A stretch of 64,000 nucleotides of DNA from Monilinia fructicola. Lineage: Eukaryota > Ascomycota > Leotiomycetes > Helotiales > Sclerotiniaceae. Position numbers and translations under genes: made by a program. The notes under the pieces were generated by a model. It did not search any database, had not been told where the DNA came from, and saw only the letters and a program-made list of their open reading frames with translations. Positions 47,383 to 59,391 of the stretch are shown in pieces (position 1 is the stretch's first letter; every line of letters starts with the position of its first letter). The stretch is from contig VICG01000008.1 in assembly GCA_008692225.1 (NCBI GenBank), forward strand, positions 1,762,001-1,826,000, given 5' to 3'.

Positions 47383-48936
47383 TATCCTTAACCTACCCAC
47401 CTGGTACCTACCTAGGGACTCAAAGTTCTGGTTAAATTATCATACTCATTTGCTCTCGCCGGATAAATTGGCGAAGGGAAATGATTTGCCGCAATGCGAA
47501 CCTTACATGTATCAACACGAGAGACCAACTTCTGAACTGTTTCGAATGTCAAATGTTTGAAGGATAATGTGATGGATAGATATATAGATACGATACGACA
47601 ATTAAACATCATATCCTTACCCGCGTCGGCATTTATAAACAAGCTTTTCTGATTCGGAAACACCCAAAACAGGAATACCGCATTTTATACGTAACATTCC
47701 AAATGAAGTCACTGTCACAGTGTCGGCCAAGAGGTCAACAGCAAGCTCGGCCAAGCTTCGCTCGTACGACAATATCCACTGATTTGCATGCTAGATACTG
47801 TAGGCTCGAATGGTTCGATTCTCAATACGAAGTATAGTATAGTATAGACTGCATAGTAGAGTGTTGTATACCAATCATACATGCCATAGCATTGGTTTCG
47901 GTGGGATCACGTATATCACTACTGTATCGTACCAAAGGACAGTATGACTTCCGTGGGGGTTGTGGGGGTTGTGGGTGGATCGCAACAGTCATGAATAAGC
48001 CAGAAATCTGATATCTTGCAGCAACACTCCCACTCTTGTACAGAGAACACTGTACAGCACTCATTACCCAGAAGGGTGGACCCGGTTGAATCTTTATCCT
48101 CCGCATTTCTCTACTCTCTTATACTTGGTAGTGGGGGTCAAGCTGGGGAAATCATACAGTAATAGAGTAGGAAGATAAGCGAGGGGTATTGAGTGGCATT
48201 GAGTGGCATTGAGTGGCATCGAGAGTGGCATCGAGTGCTTTGCAAAAGCGGTCATGTATGATGTGTTGAACAATCTGTACAAAAGTTTGTTTTTAAGTTG
48301 AAAGGAGTTCATGGATGTTCTTCCCCGGTAACCCAATATCCCCCAGATTTTTCACCCGCACTTTCCCCACCCTTGTCCTACACTTGTCTATAGCATCTAC
48401 TAAGCATCGACTAGACATCTAATATCCATCTACTAACATCTCCCGTGAATATCTCCCGCGAAAAGCCCGAGTGGTAGTTTTGCAAGATGTGATAAAAGAT
48501 ACTAGGTACCTACCTAGGTAAGGATTATTACTACCAAAGTAGGCATGGTGAACGCTATGAGGGATGGCTGGATGATGGCTCTATCAATCTCAATCTCTAG
48601 TCGTCATTATTCAGAAATGGTCTCCCCATCCACTAATGGTTTCCAATATAAAAGAAGTAATCAGCCTGCCAGATAAGTCGTACATTTTTCACATTAACTT
48701 CTTTGCGTTTCACCGATATTTCGAGTCTAAATGTCCATTTGTGATATAAGAGTTTAGACACCCCTCAAGCATTTCCTGGGATATCAAAAACTCTGTCGCA
48801 CCTTGCCGGGAATACTTCACTCTATCCCAGCTTTTCAATCATCGACCGTGTAACGTAGCAACGCAGACACTCACAAAGGCTAAATAACCTCCCAACCTGA
48901 TAGCAACAACATCACAGCTTTCAAGTAGTCGGAAAG
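47383..48936. other. Spacer without supportable gene
   Basis: 1.55 kb. Contains a (GAGTGGCATT)-type repeat at about 48190-48220 and CTAGGTACC-type words at 48512-48528. Confidence 0.5.
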
Positions 48937-50702
48937 ATGGCCTCAGCTTCCAAGGTAGACCTGGATCATATAGAGGAAGGAGTCAAAGATAGTTCAGCAG
49001 CTTCAGTCTCTGGAATCAAAACCCAACCCTGGGCTTCCCCAGCCCCCAGAATGGATCGCTGCGCTATCCCCCGAAGAGCGCACGGCGATGGAAAACAAGC
49101 TGAAGAGGAGAGATTGACTTGAGATTATTTCCCATGGTGATTCTGATGTATATCATGAATTATCTCGATAGGGTTTCGTCGCTTCTGTCTTTCTCCATCG
49201 TCGACATTCAACGCTGACTAATCCATGACAGAACAATATTGCCGCGGCGCGATTGGCGGGCATGGAAGAGAGATCTGAATTTGGTTGGAGATCAATATCA
49301 GGTATGTCGTCGGGCGGCTGTGCTTTTGTTTCGACGCGTTCAAGCTTCCAGCTCATAAATCACTATAGACTTGCGTCAGTATCCTGTTCGTCGGATACCT
49401 TCTTATGCAAATTCCCTCGAATTTATATTCCTAAATAAACTTGCAAACCTGCTATCTATCTCCCAAGTGCCATGATCCTCTGGGGCTGTATATCAGCAGC
49501 TACAGCTGGCACCCACAATTACATAGGTCTTCTGATGTGTAGATTTTTTCCTTGGATTCGTCGAGGCCGCCTATTTCGTAAGTCTCAATATGTTACTGGG
49601 TACCCTTTTGATATATCAATGCTGATTTCTCTTAGCCGGGATGTCTCTACTACCTCTCGTGTTGGTACACACGAAAGGAACTGGGTTTACGTACAGCATA
49701 CCTCTATTCTGGATCCTTGATTAGCGGAGCCTTTTCTGGTCTCATCGCTGCAGGTATCACGGGAGGAATGGATGGAGTGAGAGGACTTCTTGCCTGGAGA
49801 TGGCTTTTCATCATCGAAGGATCCATGACTGTTGTTATCGCCGCTATAGGTTACTTTATCATTCCCAATTTCCCACGCACGACAGCTTGGCTGTCAGAAC
49901 AGGAACGTGAGCTCGCCGCCTGGCGTCTGGAGGAGGATGTTGGCATGGACGATTGGGTGGATAGTCATCAGCAATCTTTCATGCACGGATTGAAGCTCGC
50001 TTTTATAGATATCAAGGTATACGTTCTGATGCTCCTCATCTTCGGAATCGTTGCCGCTGGCTCGGTCACCAATTTCTTCCGTAAGTCTCTCGCGGCCCAT
50101 CCACCTAGCACCATCACTAACCTCCACAGAACCGTCGTGGCAACCTTGAACTACAGCAAGATCCACTCTCTCCTCCTCACCGCGCCTCCCTACGTCCTCG
50201 CCGTCATAACCGCCATGACCAACGCCTGGCACGCCGATAAAACCGGCGAGCGCTTCCTCCACATCGTGGTCCCGCTCTGCTTCGCCCTCGTCGCCTTCGT
50301 CATCGCCGCCTCCACTACCTCCACCGGCCCCCGCTACTTCTCCATGATGCTCATGGTCCCCAGTATCTACACCGCCTTCGTCGTCGCCCTCGCCTGGATC
50401 TCCAACACCCTGCCCAGACCACCTGCCAAGCGAGCCACGGCCCTTGCCCTCATCAATGCCGTGTCCAACACCTCGAGCATCTACGCAAGTTACATGTATC
50501 CCAGTAGCGCCGGCCCCAGATACGTCTTGGCGATGAGTGTCAACAGCGCATGGTCTTCCTGGCCATTTGCGCCGCGCTCGTATTGCGCATCATGTTGGTG
50601 AGGCTGAACAAGAAAGCTCGATCGCGGCGATGCCGTAGATGGCGCCGTGTGAACGAGGGGACCGCCGCTGCCGGACAGAAGGGCTTCAGATACAAGGTCT
50701 GA
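48937..50702 (+). CDS. Major facilitator transporter, allantoate-permease (Dal5-like, anion:cation symporter) type; riddled with small indels
   Basis: Plasma-membrane transporter for organic anions, vitamins or allantoate-like solutes in known relatives. Approximate exons: 48937-49172, 49232-49301, 49379-49577, 49636-50080, 50130-50702. Visible across changing frames: MASASKVDLDHIEEG, LFPMVILMYIMNYLDRNNIA, TCVSILFVGYLLMQIPSNL, LSCWYTRKELGLRTAYLYSG, SGAFSGLIAAGITGGMDG, AWRWLFIIEGSMT, IIPNFPRTTAWLSEQE, then hydrophobic helices to KGFRYKV. About ten frame changes of one or two bases are needed, nearly all in homopolymers or dinucleotide repeats; I found no nonsense substitution. Confidence 0.72.
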
Positions 50703-51087
50703 GAGCCTTCCCGGCCGGCGCACGAAGATACGATGTTATGAATGTACGGCCATGGTGCAGGGATCACCGCCGTGGTGATATGATGAGGATCCGGGAAAGG
50801 CGGGGAACTTCTGGGATGAGGGCGAGACGGCGATGGCGTGTCGAGGTGATATGGCTTTGGTTGGAATGGGAGCTGTCCCATACGGCATGATGGATGAAAG
50901 AACAAGATTATGCATATTCCCATGAGAGAGAGAGAGAGATATATATATATACATACACAGATCTAATATCAATGAATTATGACCACTGCTCCCCCAACAT
51001 CTTGGGTGAAATCTTGCTTCGACGCTGTGCTTTACGACGCAATGCATATCTTTGGAATGCGGATCATTTCGAATGTTGATTGAAGAT
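50703..51087. other. Convergent spacer
   Basis: 385 bp, with a (GA)n/(TA)n run at about 50924-50952. Confidence 0.5.
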
Positions 51088-52861
51088 TCATCTCCTCATC
51101 ATCCCTGGAACCGCGTATGCTGAACCCCTGTACACCCCATACCACGCACCATGTTCTAACTCACGATCAAAAGCCCCCGCCAAAAAGCCTCCACATCTAC
51201 ATACCCTCACCTCACTACGCACTCTTCTTCCTCTCATCAATCGTCTCGAGCACATTGGCCTTCCCCTGCGCATGCCCATTAGCATGCCCATTCGCCCCGC
51301 ACGCCGTCCCCCGCCACCAGCGCCAAACTCCGCGCCACCCTTCCCATCCCCAACCTCCGTGCGCCCAGCGCGCCCACCCCACAAAATCAAGCCCACAGGC
51401 CACGCGAAGCTTTGGCCCAGCGCTTGGCCCGCCTCTTCAGACGTGAGGTATTCGACCAATGCGATGACTATTTTTCAGCGAGTGAGGTTAGTGCCTTGTC
51501 CTTCTGCCCTCTCGCTTGGGAATGCTCATCACATCACATCCCGGCAGGTTATCCCGGGGGGAGTGCAGAGGAAGCACGCGGGGATGCGCGAGGGAGACGT
51601 ACAGATATAAGCCCCGATGCCCGTCAAGATATGCCACCAGCCATGCAGCTCTAAGACGAACGACCAGGGCATGCCGACGGAGCGCTTGGCGTCGGTGAGG
51701 GCGCGACAGAAGCCGTTGTGTCGATGTTCCAGAGGAGGAAGCCGGAGACGAATATCACTGTTGGATGGGTGGGTTAGAGGGGGTGGGAGATGGGGTGGGG
51801 TGGGGGGAGGGGAGGGGAGAGGAGGGGAGGGGAGGGAGGAGGCATACCACCGCCGTACGTGACGAGCTTTTTTGACTTGTTGCTGCACGGCTACGTACGT
51901 CGGCGACGCGGAGGTTGATGATGCTGCGGGTTTGGATGCCTACGAATGCGATTTCGATTCCTGCTGTTCGTTAGCTTTTTGCTGTGATGGTTTGGATGGT
52001 TTGGTTAAGGGGAAGGTGGGACGGAGAAGAAGGTAGATTACCGAAGAGAACGGGGTGCATCAAAGTCTCGTCGGTGATGCAATGCCAGGCTATAAATGCG
52101 ACCATGAATATAAACAAAGAAGATCCAGAAACGACGGTATATTTGAGTGATTTATCGTATGTGAAAACCCTATGAAGGACCGTGGAAGTGGCGATTAACA
52201 TGGAGGTGTCATCGCCTTGATGGCCTGTTAGTGGGAGTAGAACATAGGGAGCCCCCAGAGTGCCATGGAACCAGTCCGCATTTCAAACATGCGAAAGATT
52301 CATTGGGGAACAAGACAGAAAATCCAACGTACCCCACTGCGTCCAGTCTTTGCAGGTGGCGTGGAAAAGAGCACTCAGGATACCAACGCCAGCAAGTCCT
52401 AGATAAGGTAGATTTCGGAGGATGGCATCATGACGGTTGGAGTTGGCTTGGATGCCTTTGTAGGCATAGTAGACTATCCGCGAACAGAAAGATTAGCTTT
52501 CTGAATGACCATCGAGGTGGATGGACATCGCAAGCCCTCGTGATTTAACACGTGGGACGATGCGTGAAGAAGAATCATGAAGCAGAGATATGTACGGTAG
52601 GTGACATTCGTGAGCGTATTTATAAACTCAGCAATGTATTGTGTGATGATATGATCCTGAATTTCCAATCAGTCTACTGTTGAGCAGTTATCTCGGCCCA
52701 AATTGAGGGCGTGTATACCTCTTCACAGAAACTACGCGGTATTAGCAAGTGGATATAAAAGAGACTGCCATTTGGAGGATATACTTAGTTTGCGAGTTGA
52801 TCGGACCCCAATATGGAGCATGAGGTTCATCTCTATATGGTATTGATGGTATGGAAAACAT
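51088..52861 (-). CDS. Alkaline ceramidase, nine exons with a 13-nt microexon (two frame breaks)
   Basis: Endoplasmic-reticulum membrane hydrolase (Ypc1/Ydc1/ACER family) cleaving ceramide into sphingoid base and fatty acid. Exons (minus): 52861-52785, 52731-52719, 52656-52596, 52473-52333, 52224-52042, 51960-51899, 51882-51848, 51757-51603, 51467-51088. Visible: APYWGPINSQTNFCEEDHII (the Cys-Glu-Glu Ca-site region), AGVGILSALFHAT (zinc His), GDDTSMLIATSTVLHRVFTY (zinc-site and S-x-x-x-H region), FVLELHGWWHILTGIGAY (two zinc His), and ALVEYLTSEEAG. The frame breaks at 51868-51873 (T6 on plus, one extra) and near 51718 (one base missing). The 13-nt exon 2 encodes FCEE. Confidence 0.85.
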
Positions 52862-54010
52862 CCTATACCTTTTTTGATCGTCGTAAACGGAAAACGAATG
52901 TGTGTGAAGGTAAGTTATAGTTCAGCAAATATAAATAGATATCGACGTTGTAGCAAAATAAAAGTCGATCTCTGTATTTTGATAATGACTGTGCATATAA
53001 TATAAGTAAGTGTTTTCTTGCCCTTCATGAAGTCCTAGTGAATCAAATGTCAAATATCGCAGACAAACATCCTCACATGTGCATGTGTATCGCTCTATCT
53101 ATACGAGATATCTCATCATCCTTCCGCGTGCTCATATCCACATCCACCCGTGGACACTGGACATCCAAATCCAAAGAATCTGGTTTCTGATAGAACTCCT
53201 GCAGAATACAGTAAAGTGTTAGTTTACTGTAAGGTTAACGAGTGGAGTAGTTGAACGTCATGAGCAAGATTTACAAAAGGATGTTGCCTGGATGGGTTTG
53301 CTGTTAATTGATTGGTACATGTATATCCATGGATATATCTGTAGGTATGCAGATATATATATATCGTGACACTTCGTGGCAAGGTTTTGGATGATATTGC
53401 CTTTTGCCTTTTGCCTTTTGCTTTTTGCTTTTTGCACTGACAAATGGTTCTGAAGGTAATGACGATGAGGTATCAATGCATGTCCATGGATGCCTTTAGA
53501 TATCTACTAGGTAGGTCACTGATAAGTTGGCTAATTCGGTGTGCACCTGTTCATTGCATGAGATTACCTCATAATATTCCTGGAGGTTGTCAATGCCATG
53601 ATATTGTTACCAGAGACAGCAAATACTCGAGTACACTGACGAGTTCGACTTCTTTACACAAGATTGCGTTACGGGAATGAATAGGTGATGATCTTGCAAC
53701 CTTGTGAAAAACGAAAATATAAATTGCGATTGAAACTTTGCACATGGAAAAAAGCCTTCAGCTCATCTAATTTTCCAAATACTCAAGCTTCACTCTAAAC
53801 TTCTTCACTTCACTTCAAATAGAAACAAACAATAAAAGCTTGTCCAGGTGCTTCCACTCCTCACCCACCACCATCCATCCATTCATCGGCACCAACACCC
53901 AACTTCCCCGACCACCCACCCACTCACCCACTCCACCAATCACGGCATTCCCCAACCCGCTGACCCCATACCGCACCCTCCTACCTCGGCCCAAGCCAAC
54001 CCATCACACC
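52862..54010. other. Divergent spacer
   Basis: 1.15 kb. Contains a GCCTTTT-type repeat at about 53399-53434; the last 200 bp before the plus-strand ATG are strongly C-rich (CACCCA words). Confidence 0.55.
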
Positions 54011-54767
54011 ATGAAACCAAGCAACGGCCCCAATCCCGGGGAAGATCCTCCGAAATTGCCCTCCTCCTCCTTCTCCATCCCCAACATCGGCACCGCAAAC
54101 CTGACAGCCATCCTCGCCACATCCTCCCTCTACATCTACCTCATCGCCCTCCACCAACACCAGCAAAAAAGCCCTCGCGCACGACCAAGCAGCCAGCGCG
54201 CGCCCACACGCCCAGCAACCCCACGAGGACCGCAGGAGCGCACCACCCGCGCCGCAAAGCCGACCCAGCGACGCTCGCAGCCAGCGCGGAGAGCGTCCCC
54301 CTGAAGAGCAAGAGCAAGAGCAAGAAACCCAGCGACGGGCCCGAGAACTCCCCCCAAAGACCACCCCGCCACGAATCCGCCCGCGCCACCGCACACCCCG
54401 GCGCACCATGGCTCCGACGAAAACCTTTTCGCCCTCCGAGGTCGCCGCGCACAAGGACCTCGAGCACGGCATGTACATCGTGGTGGACGCCAACGTGTAC
54501 GACGTGACCCGTAAGCGTGCCCCCCTTTGCATCTCTCTCTCCCTCTCTCCCTCTCCCTCTCCCAAACAACACCAACACCAACACCACGCTAACCGCAGAC
54601 CGCCTCTAGATTTCCTCGAGGAACACCCCGGGGGCTCCAAGATCCTGAAGCGCGTCGCGGGCAAGGACGCCTCGAAGCAGTTTTGGAAGTACCACAATGA
54701 GAGCGTGTTGGGGAAGTATGGGGAGAAATTGAAGATTGGGGTTGTGGGGGAGAAGGCCAAGTTGTAG
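54011..54767 (+). CDS. Cytochrome b5-like protein with N-terminal membrane segment (one frame break)
   Basis: Heme-binding b5 domain, probably membrane-anchored. Exons 54011-54510 and 54610-54767. The b5 domain (from TMAPTKTFSPSEVAAHKDLE) shows MYIVVDANVYDVTH, FLEEHPGGSKIL (axial His in HPGG) and FWKYHNESVL (second His). Upstream from 54011, MKPSNGPNPGEDPPK leads to a predicted helix NLTAILATSSLYIYLIAL and a long Arg/Pro/Gln linker. The linker and b5 domain are in one frame, but the N-terminal part joins only if one A is dropped from A6 (54165-54170). The alternative is a short soluble protein starting at the well-placed ATG 54408. The intron's acceptor could be TCTAG (54609) or an upstream CGCAG. 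Confidence 0.7.
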
Positions 54768-54859
54768 GGAGATTGCCGGAGGGGGTGGTGGATGGTGTGG
54801 TGTTTGTGAGGTGAGATGATCTATTTAGAGGATGGATGGATGGAGATGGGATGATGGGG

Positions 54860-54861
<2 letters not shown>

Positions 54862-54919
<58 letters not shown>
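54862..54919. repeat. (GA)n dinucleotide microsatellite
   Basis: About 56 bp of nearly perfect GA, flanked by GATG and TATATA words. Confidence 0.95.
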
Positions 54920-54920
<1 letters not shown>

Positions 54921-55167
54921 CATATATATACACTTAGATATATACATCAGATGGATATTGTTTTGCGGAGTTAGAAGGAAAGATATTAATAGATGGGCTA
55001 TTTTCATTTCATTCATTCATTCATTCATTTCATAGTATATCTTCTCGCTCTGGCCATGTAATTTTGCAGTCAAACTGAGGTTACGCATGAAGAGCACTCG
55101 GGTGTGTTTGTGAACCATAGCTTGGTTTCCAACATATATCACATCTTCGGGTCTGTATTACATGTAC

Positions 55168-55200
55168 CTCCCCTCTCTCCCCTCTCTCCCCTCTCTCCGC
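55168..55200. repeat. (CCCCTCTCT)n minisatellite, about three copies
   Basis: Tandem 9-bp units. Confidence 0.85.
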
Positions 55201-55249
55201 CTTTCCCCCCCCCTCCCCAAAGCCAAGGAGATAAAAGTCCCACGATCAT

Positions 55250-56178
55250 TCATATCCATTCCGTACGAAAGCAAGCACAAATCCTCGAACCCATTTTAAG
55301 AACCGCGTCATCATCACCATCATCGTCGTGACCACAATCATTCTCCCACCCTAAATCATCAACCCCCCCAACATCAACCCCCCACCCAACCCCATCGCCA
55401 GCGGCACCCCCATCCCCCACCATACCCCCCCGCATACGGCCGGCGATACGGCCCCTCCGGCCGCCCATACCCGCGATCCAGCCCCCATACGGACTCGGCC
55501 CAAACGGGCCCTGCACGCCCGCCCCAAACGGATTGTAGCCATACCCACCGCGCGCATAGGGCGTCCGCTGGAAGCCAGCGCCAAACGGCGGCTCGAGATA
55601 GACATCCTTCCCGTTGCGGTCCCTGCCCACGAGCTGGGGCGCGCCGGTGCGCGCCGCCTCGGCCATGGCGCGCCGGAGCGCCTGGTGCCTCCGATAAGCG
55701 TCGGCTTCTTGGCGTTCGCGCTGGCGACGGCGGGCCGCGCGCTCGGCGTGCGTGGAGCTCGTGAGTTTGTCTTTCACCTTGCGGCCGAGCTTGTGGATGC
55801 GCGTGGGCGGGGCGCTGCGGTCCGCGGGCGGCGCGGGGGCATCGTCGTCGTCGGTGCTCTCGGCTTCGATGTCGGCGTCGCTGGGGACGCGGTGGATGCC
55901 TTCGATTTGGCGGCGCTCGATCGGCGTGAGCGCGCTCATGTACTGCTCGTCGTCGTAGGGGTGGTGCCAGATGGAGCGGGGCGGGTCGTGGGTGGTGTCG
56001 ACGAAGAATTGGTGGTGGAGCTCTGGGTCGTATTGACGGATCCAGCCGTCGGGGAGGGAGCGAGCTTCGTCTTCCATGGAGCGACGGCTCTGGGCGGGAT
56101 GCCGTTTCGGGCGCGGTGCGCAGGGTTGTTGGAGATGGCGCTCTCGGTGTAGGGTGGTGGTGGATCGGATGTAGACAT
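55250..56178 (-). CDS. WW-domain protein (one frame break)
   Basis: Intronless, 309 residues after frame correction. The Met at 56178 opens with SDPPPPYTESAI, a PPxY motif, and leads to ARNGIPP; the frame then needs one more C in CCC (plus strand G3 at 56092-56094) to continue into SRRSMEDEARSLPDGW. The WW domain reads LPDGWIRQYDPELHHQFFVD followed by PPRSIWHHPYDD (second W and P). Then an acidic stretch ESTDDDDAPAP, an Arg/Gln-rich segment with ERAARRRQRERQ, and a Gly/Pro/Tyr-rich C-terminus ending in CFRTEWI. A protein carrying both WW and PPxY could self-associate; that is inference. Confidence 0.78.
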
Positions 56179-57418
56179 GGTGATGGGCGTGAGGTGTGGA
56201 ATGTGTGGTTTGGGATATGAGATCTTGATATCTCAAGTGCTTCCAAGCTCAGATAAAACACAAGGTGTGTAATCGTAATCCCTAGTCCTCTCAATATTCG
56301 TACAATGACATCAACCAGACTCGCAAGAATCGTAACAACGGTATTCAAGATGCGAATCGAAAAAATCACAAGCGGAAAATGATAACAGGTCCTTGGTTCT
56401 CATCCCAAGCTTCAAGCTTGCACGAAGCCATGATGACGTCAAGAACGACTAGCTCTAACTCTCCAATCAATCAACGCCATCAAATATCGATACCAGACCA
56501 GTAAGGTTGCTCGTCATGGGATTTCTTTGTCGACCCATTTGCAGCCACAAGTGTCATAGCTGGAGCCAGAGACGAAAGTGAAGTGGCGTATACTCCTCAT
56601 CAATGGTATCCATGGATAGGTATCGAGTAGTGATCAAATGGATACCTAGGTCCTACACCTGCACCGCCCGTTGATATCGGAATTGTGGCGGTGCATTGAA
56701 CAATCAGAAAATAATAACCACGTGACACTTCCACTCCCTTCTCAAATCCAAGAATTTCCACGTCGCACGACCCCCCGGTCAACTCAAATGATCCTACTTG
56801 CTCTTGTCTACACGACCATTATGTTACGTGTATGTATGTGAATGAGGATATGGCGTTTTGTGGTGCTTTCAGGTATTTCGTGACTTCAATTGATTTGCGA
56901 TAGTTTTTCAAAAAGATAAAATCTCACAGAGGAAAGAAGGAAAGGAAGCGGGCGGGAAGAGAGAGATGGATGGAGAGGTGATAGGTATAATATTGATGCG
57001 CTGTTGTATCTACGATCCAAGAGCCCGGAGCCAAGATCCAACTTCCAATTAGGCCTCCCTGTCTATGTATTCAGGAGGTAGAAGATGGGAATGCAAAGCC
57101 CCGTCTATCCTTCCATTCATGCATCCATGCACCTGATTCTATTCATAAATTCGTGCCAGCCAATCCAAACCGTAAACTGCCGTTCTTTCTCAAAAACAAC
57201 CCGCCCACCCATCCAACCAACCAACCATCCAGCCAACCATCCAACAGATCATCACCCCACGCGATGAAACCAAGAGAAGGAAAAATCTACAGTCCAAAAA
57301 CCATACAAAAATAACTGCGATTCCAAACAGCGAGTGGGCTCTTCCCCGAGCCCCCCAGGAATTTCACTATACCCTCCACCATTTTGATAAACGCCAAGAG
57401 ATGAATTTTCAACCACGT
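56179..57418. other. Spacer without supportable gene
   Basis: 1.24 kb between a minus-strand start and a minus-strand stop. Contains (CCAA/CATC)n words at 57200-57245. Confidence 0.5.
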
Positions 57419-58601
57419 CTAAGCCAAGTCACCAATGTGTAAAACCCCGATGAGCTCCATATCATCCATGACCGCTAGGATGGCATTTTCAGCATGAGCA
57501 AGACTTCGATACATTTCCTTAGCCGTGGCCACGTCCGTCTCAGCGGAGATGTTAATCCATTGCGAGCCAGGGACCATCAAACCGTTAATATTTGTCACGA
57601 GTGAATCCATATCACGTTTGCCGAGCTGCTTGATGGAACAGGGTGGTACGACCTTATCCGTTCCGCATCGGACCCATCCCGATTCGGATCCATAGGCGGA
57701 GATGAGAACGTCTGCTCCTGTGCTTGGTCCGTCTTCAAGGTCGGGCATGTCCGCCAGACTGATGGCGAGATCCGATACCTTTTGGGATCCTCTAAATGCG
57801 GCGCCGATTGCGCCCCCGGGATGGTTTTTGGCAAAGACCGCGGCGAGGTTTATGTGGAGCTCTTCGGCGGTCACTATCACGAGAGCATCTCCCAAGGCCA
57901 TCGCCATGGTGGTAGATGTTGTTGGGGCGGAAACGCCGAATGATGCTTCTTCGGGTTCAAAGGTTGGGGCTGGGAGTAAGATGGTATTTGGTCGTTGTCG
58001 AACGATTTCGCACGTGGATTTATTTGTGTGGCCCGTCAGGACGATCATGGGGATGGATGATTCGAGATGATTAAGAAGTGTGAGTAATTCTCCGGTCTTG
58101 CCCGAGAAAGTTATGAGGAGTACGGTGTCATATTTTGGTGACCACTCCGAGGTCCCCGTGCAGAGCTTCACTCGGGTGGAGATAGTGTGCTTGGATGCCG
58201 AGACTGAGCATTGATGCAACGAGTTTTTGAGCGATATACCCACTCTTTCCCACGCCGCAAATGATAAGTTTTCCTCTCTCGCCATGGGATCTCTTGATCG
58301 CTTCCACGGTATTGCTAAAGGCATCTCTTGCAGCTGGATCTGTATCGTACAGCATAGTCAAGGAGGATAAAGACGTAGCTTCTGTGGTAAGAACGTGCAC
58401 GGCTCTGGTTAATCGTTGACTGAAGGGTGGGCATCCCTTCTGTATCTCCGGAGGAGTCAATGGCATTAGGTCGTCCAAGGGAGACGAATGTTCGTCGCAT
58501 GGTGTAGCCGGAGTGGGTGGTGATGGTGGAGGAAGGCAAGTATGAGGTGCAGAATTGGGAAGGTAGACTTCACTATTCTGAACGGGGTGATCGTAAGCCA
58601 T
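57419..58601 (-). CDS. SIS-domain sugar-phosphate isomerase, KpsF/GutQ-like (one frame break)
   Basis: Related to bacterial arabinose-5-phosphate isomerases; the fungal role is unknown. Intronless, 393 residues after frame correction. Pro-rich N-terminus, then the SIS fold: GKLIICGVGKSGYIAQKLVA, LHPSEALHGDLGVV, TVLLITFSGKTGELLTLL, MIVLTGHTNKSTCEIV, and TTSTTMAMALGDALVIV. The C-terminal segment (NINGLMVPGSQWINISAETD, ILAVMDDMELIGVLHIGDL) is CBS-like. The frame breaks at 58133-58136: dropping one T (plus strand) restores VVTKYDTVLLI. No intron, no stop by substitution. Confidence 0.82.
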
Positions 58602-59207
58602 TGTTGATGGGTGAGAAAAAGTATAAAGAGGAAGAGATAAGGCGTGATGGTCTAATATTAAGCTTCCAGAGCCGATTGATGTATAAGTAGACGATTTGAC
58701 AGCTCTGCTGCTTATGATAAGGTTCTGAGCTGCTTGAGAAGATGAGCTAATGGAGATGAGAGGTCTTGATTAAAACGTTAGCCAGAACATACATGAGGAT
58801 GGAAGACTTGAATGACTTTTTACCTTTCTTCAGATCCTTTGAGACTTATGATATTTAAAATGATACCAGGTACCGTGCCAAAATCTAATGGGCTAGAGCG
58901 CGGTAAGGATTGGGACTAGGATATCTCAGACGACGACTCCACGTAATGAGAAGTTTCGGTGCTTCAAATAGAACGGAAAGTGAATCGACGTTTACGGATC
59001 ATTCTGAAAGCATTGTAGACGGGTGCCATAAGGGGAGTTTGGATACAAGAAATGAAGCAGGTTTGTGTAACAGATGTTGTGAAAATATGGATATGGATAT
59101 ATATATGAATGACTGGACTTTTTGAGGGTGAGGAAGAGGTAGAAGGGGGGTAGAATACCTTGATTGATAAACAAATTGCAGGGGGGATGATTTGAGTGAA
59201 AGAGCTC

Positions 59208-59265
59208 CGAGCAGTGAGCAGTGAGCAATGAGCAGTGAGCAATGAGCAATGAGCAATGAGCAATG
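59208..59265. repeat. (AGCAATG)/(AGCAGTG) minisatellite
   Basis: Seven tandem 7-bp units, GAGCAGT/GAGCAAT alternating. Confidence 0.9.
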
Positions 59266-59368
59266 AGGCCTCAAGACGTACTTGAGTAGATGGCTTATAA
59301 ATGCTTAGATATATATTATTATCTGGATAAATCGATGAATAAGAATACGATTCCACAGATGAAAATCG

Positions 59369-59391
59369 ATGATGATGATGATGATGATGAT
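59369..59391. repeat. (GAT)n microsatellite
   Basis: About seven tandem GAT units. Confidence 0.9.

Larger units (their letters stand above)
54768..55249. other. Spacer with (GA)n and CTCTCTCCC repeats
   Basis: 482 bp between convergent genes; see the two repeats listed separately. Confidence 0.6.

Noticed and set aside
53981..54760. 259-codon minus-strand ORF
   Set aside because: It is antisense to the cytochrome b5 gene; its Arg/Gly/Cys-rich composition is the shadow of a C-rich coding strand.
55374..56369. 331-codon minus-strand ORF rich in Arg/Pro/His
   Set aside because: A frame shadow of the WW-domain gene, which has the recognisable domain in the other minus frame.
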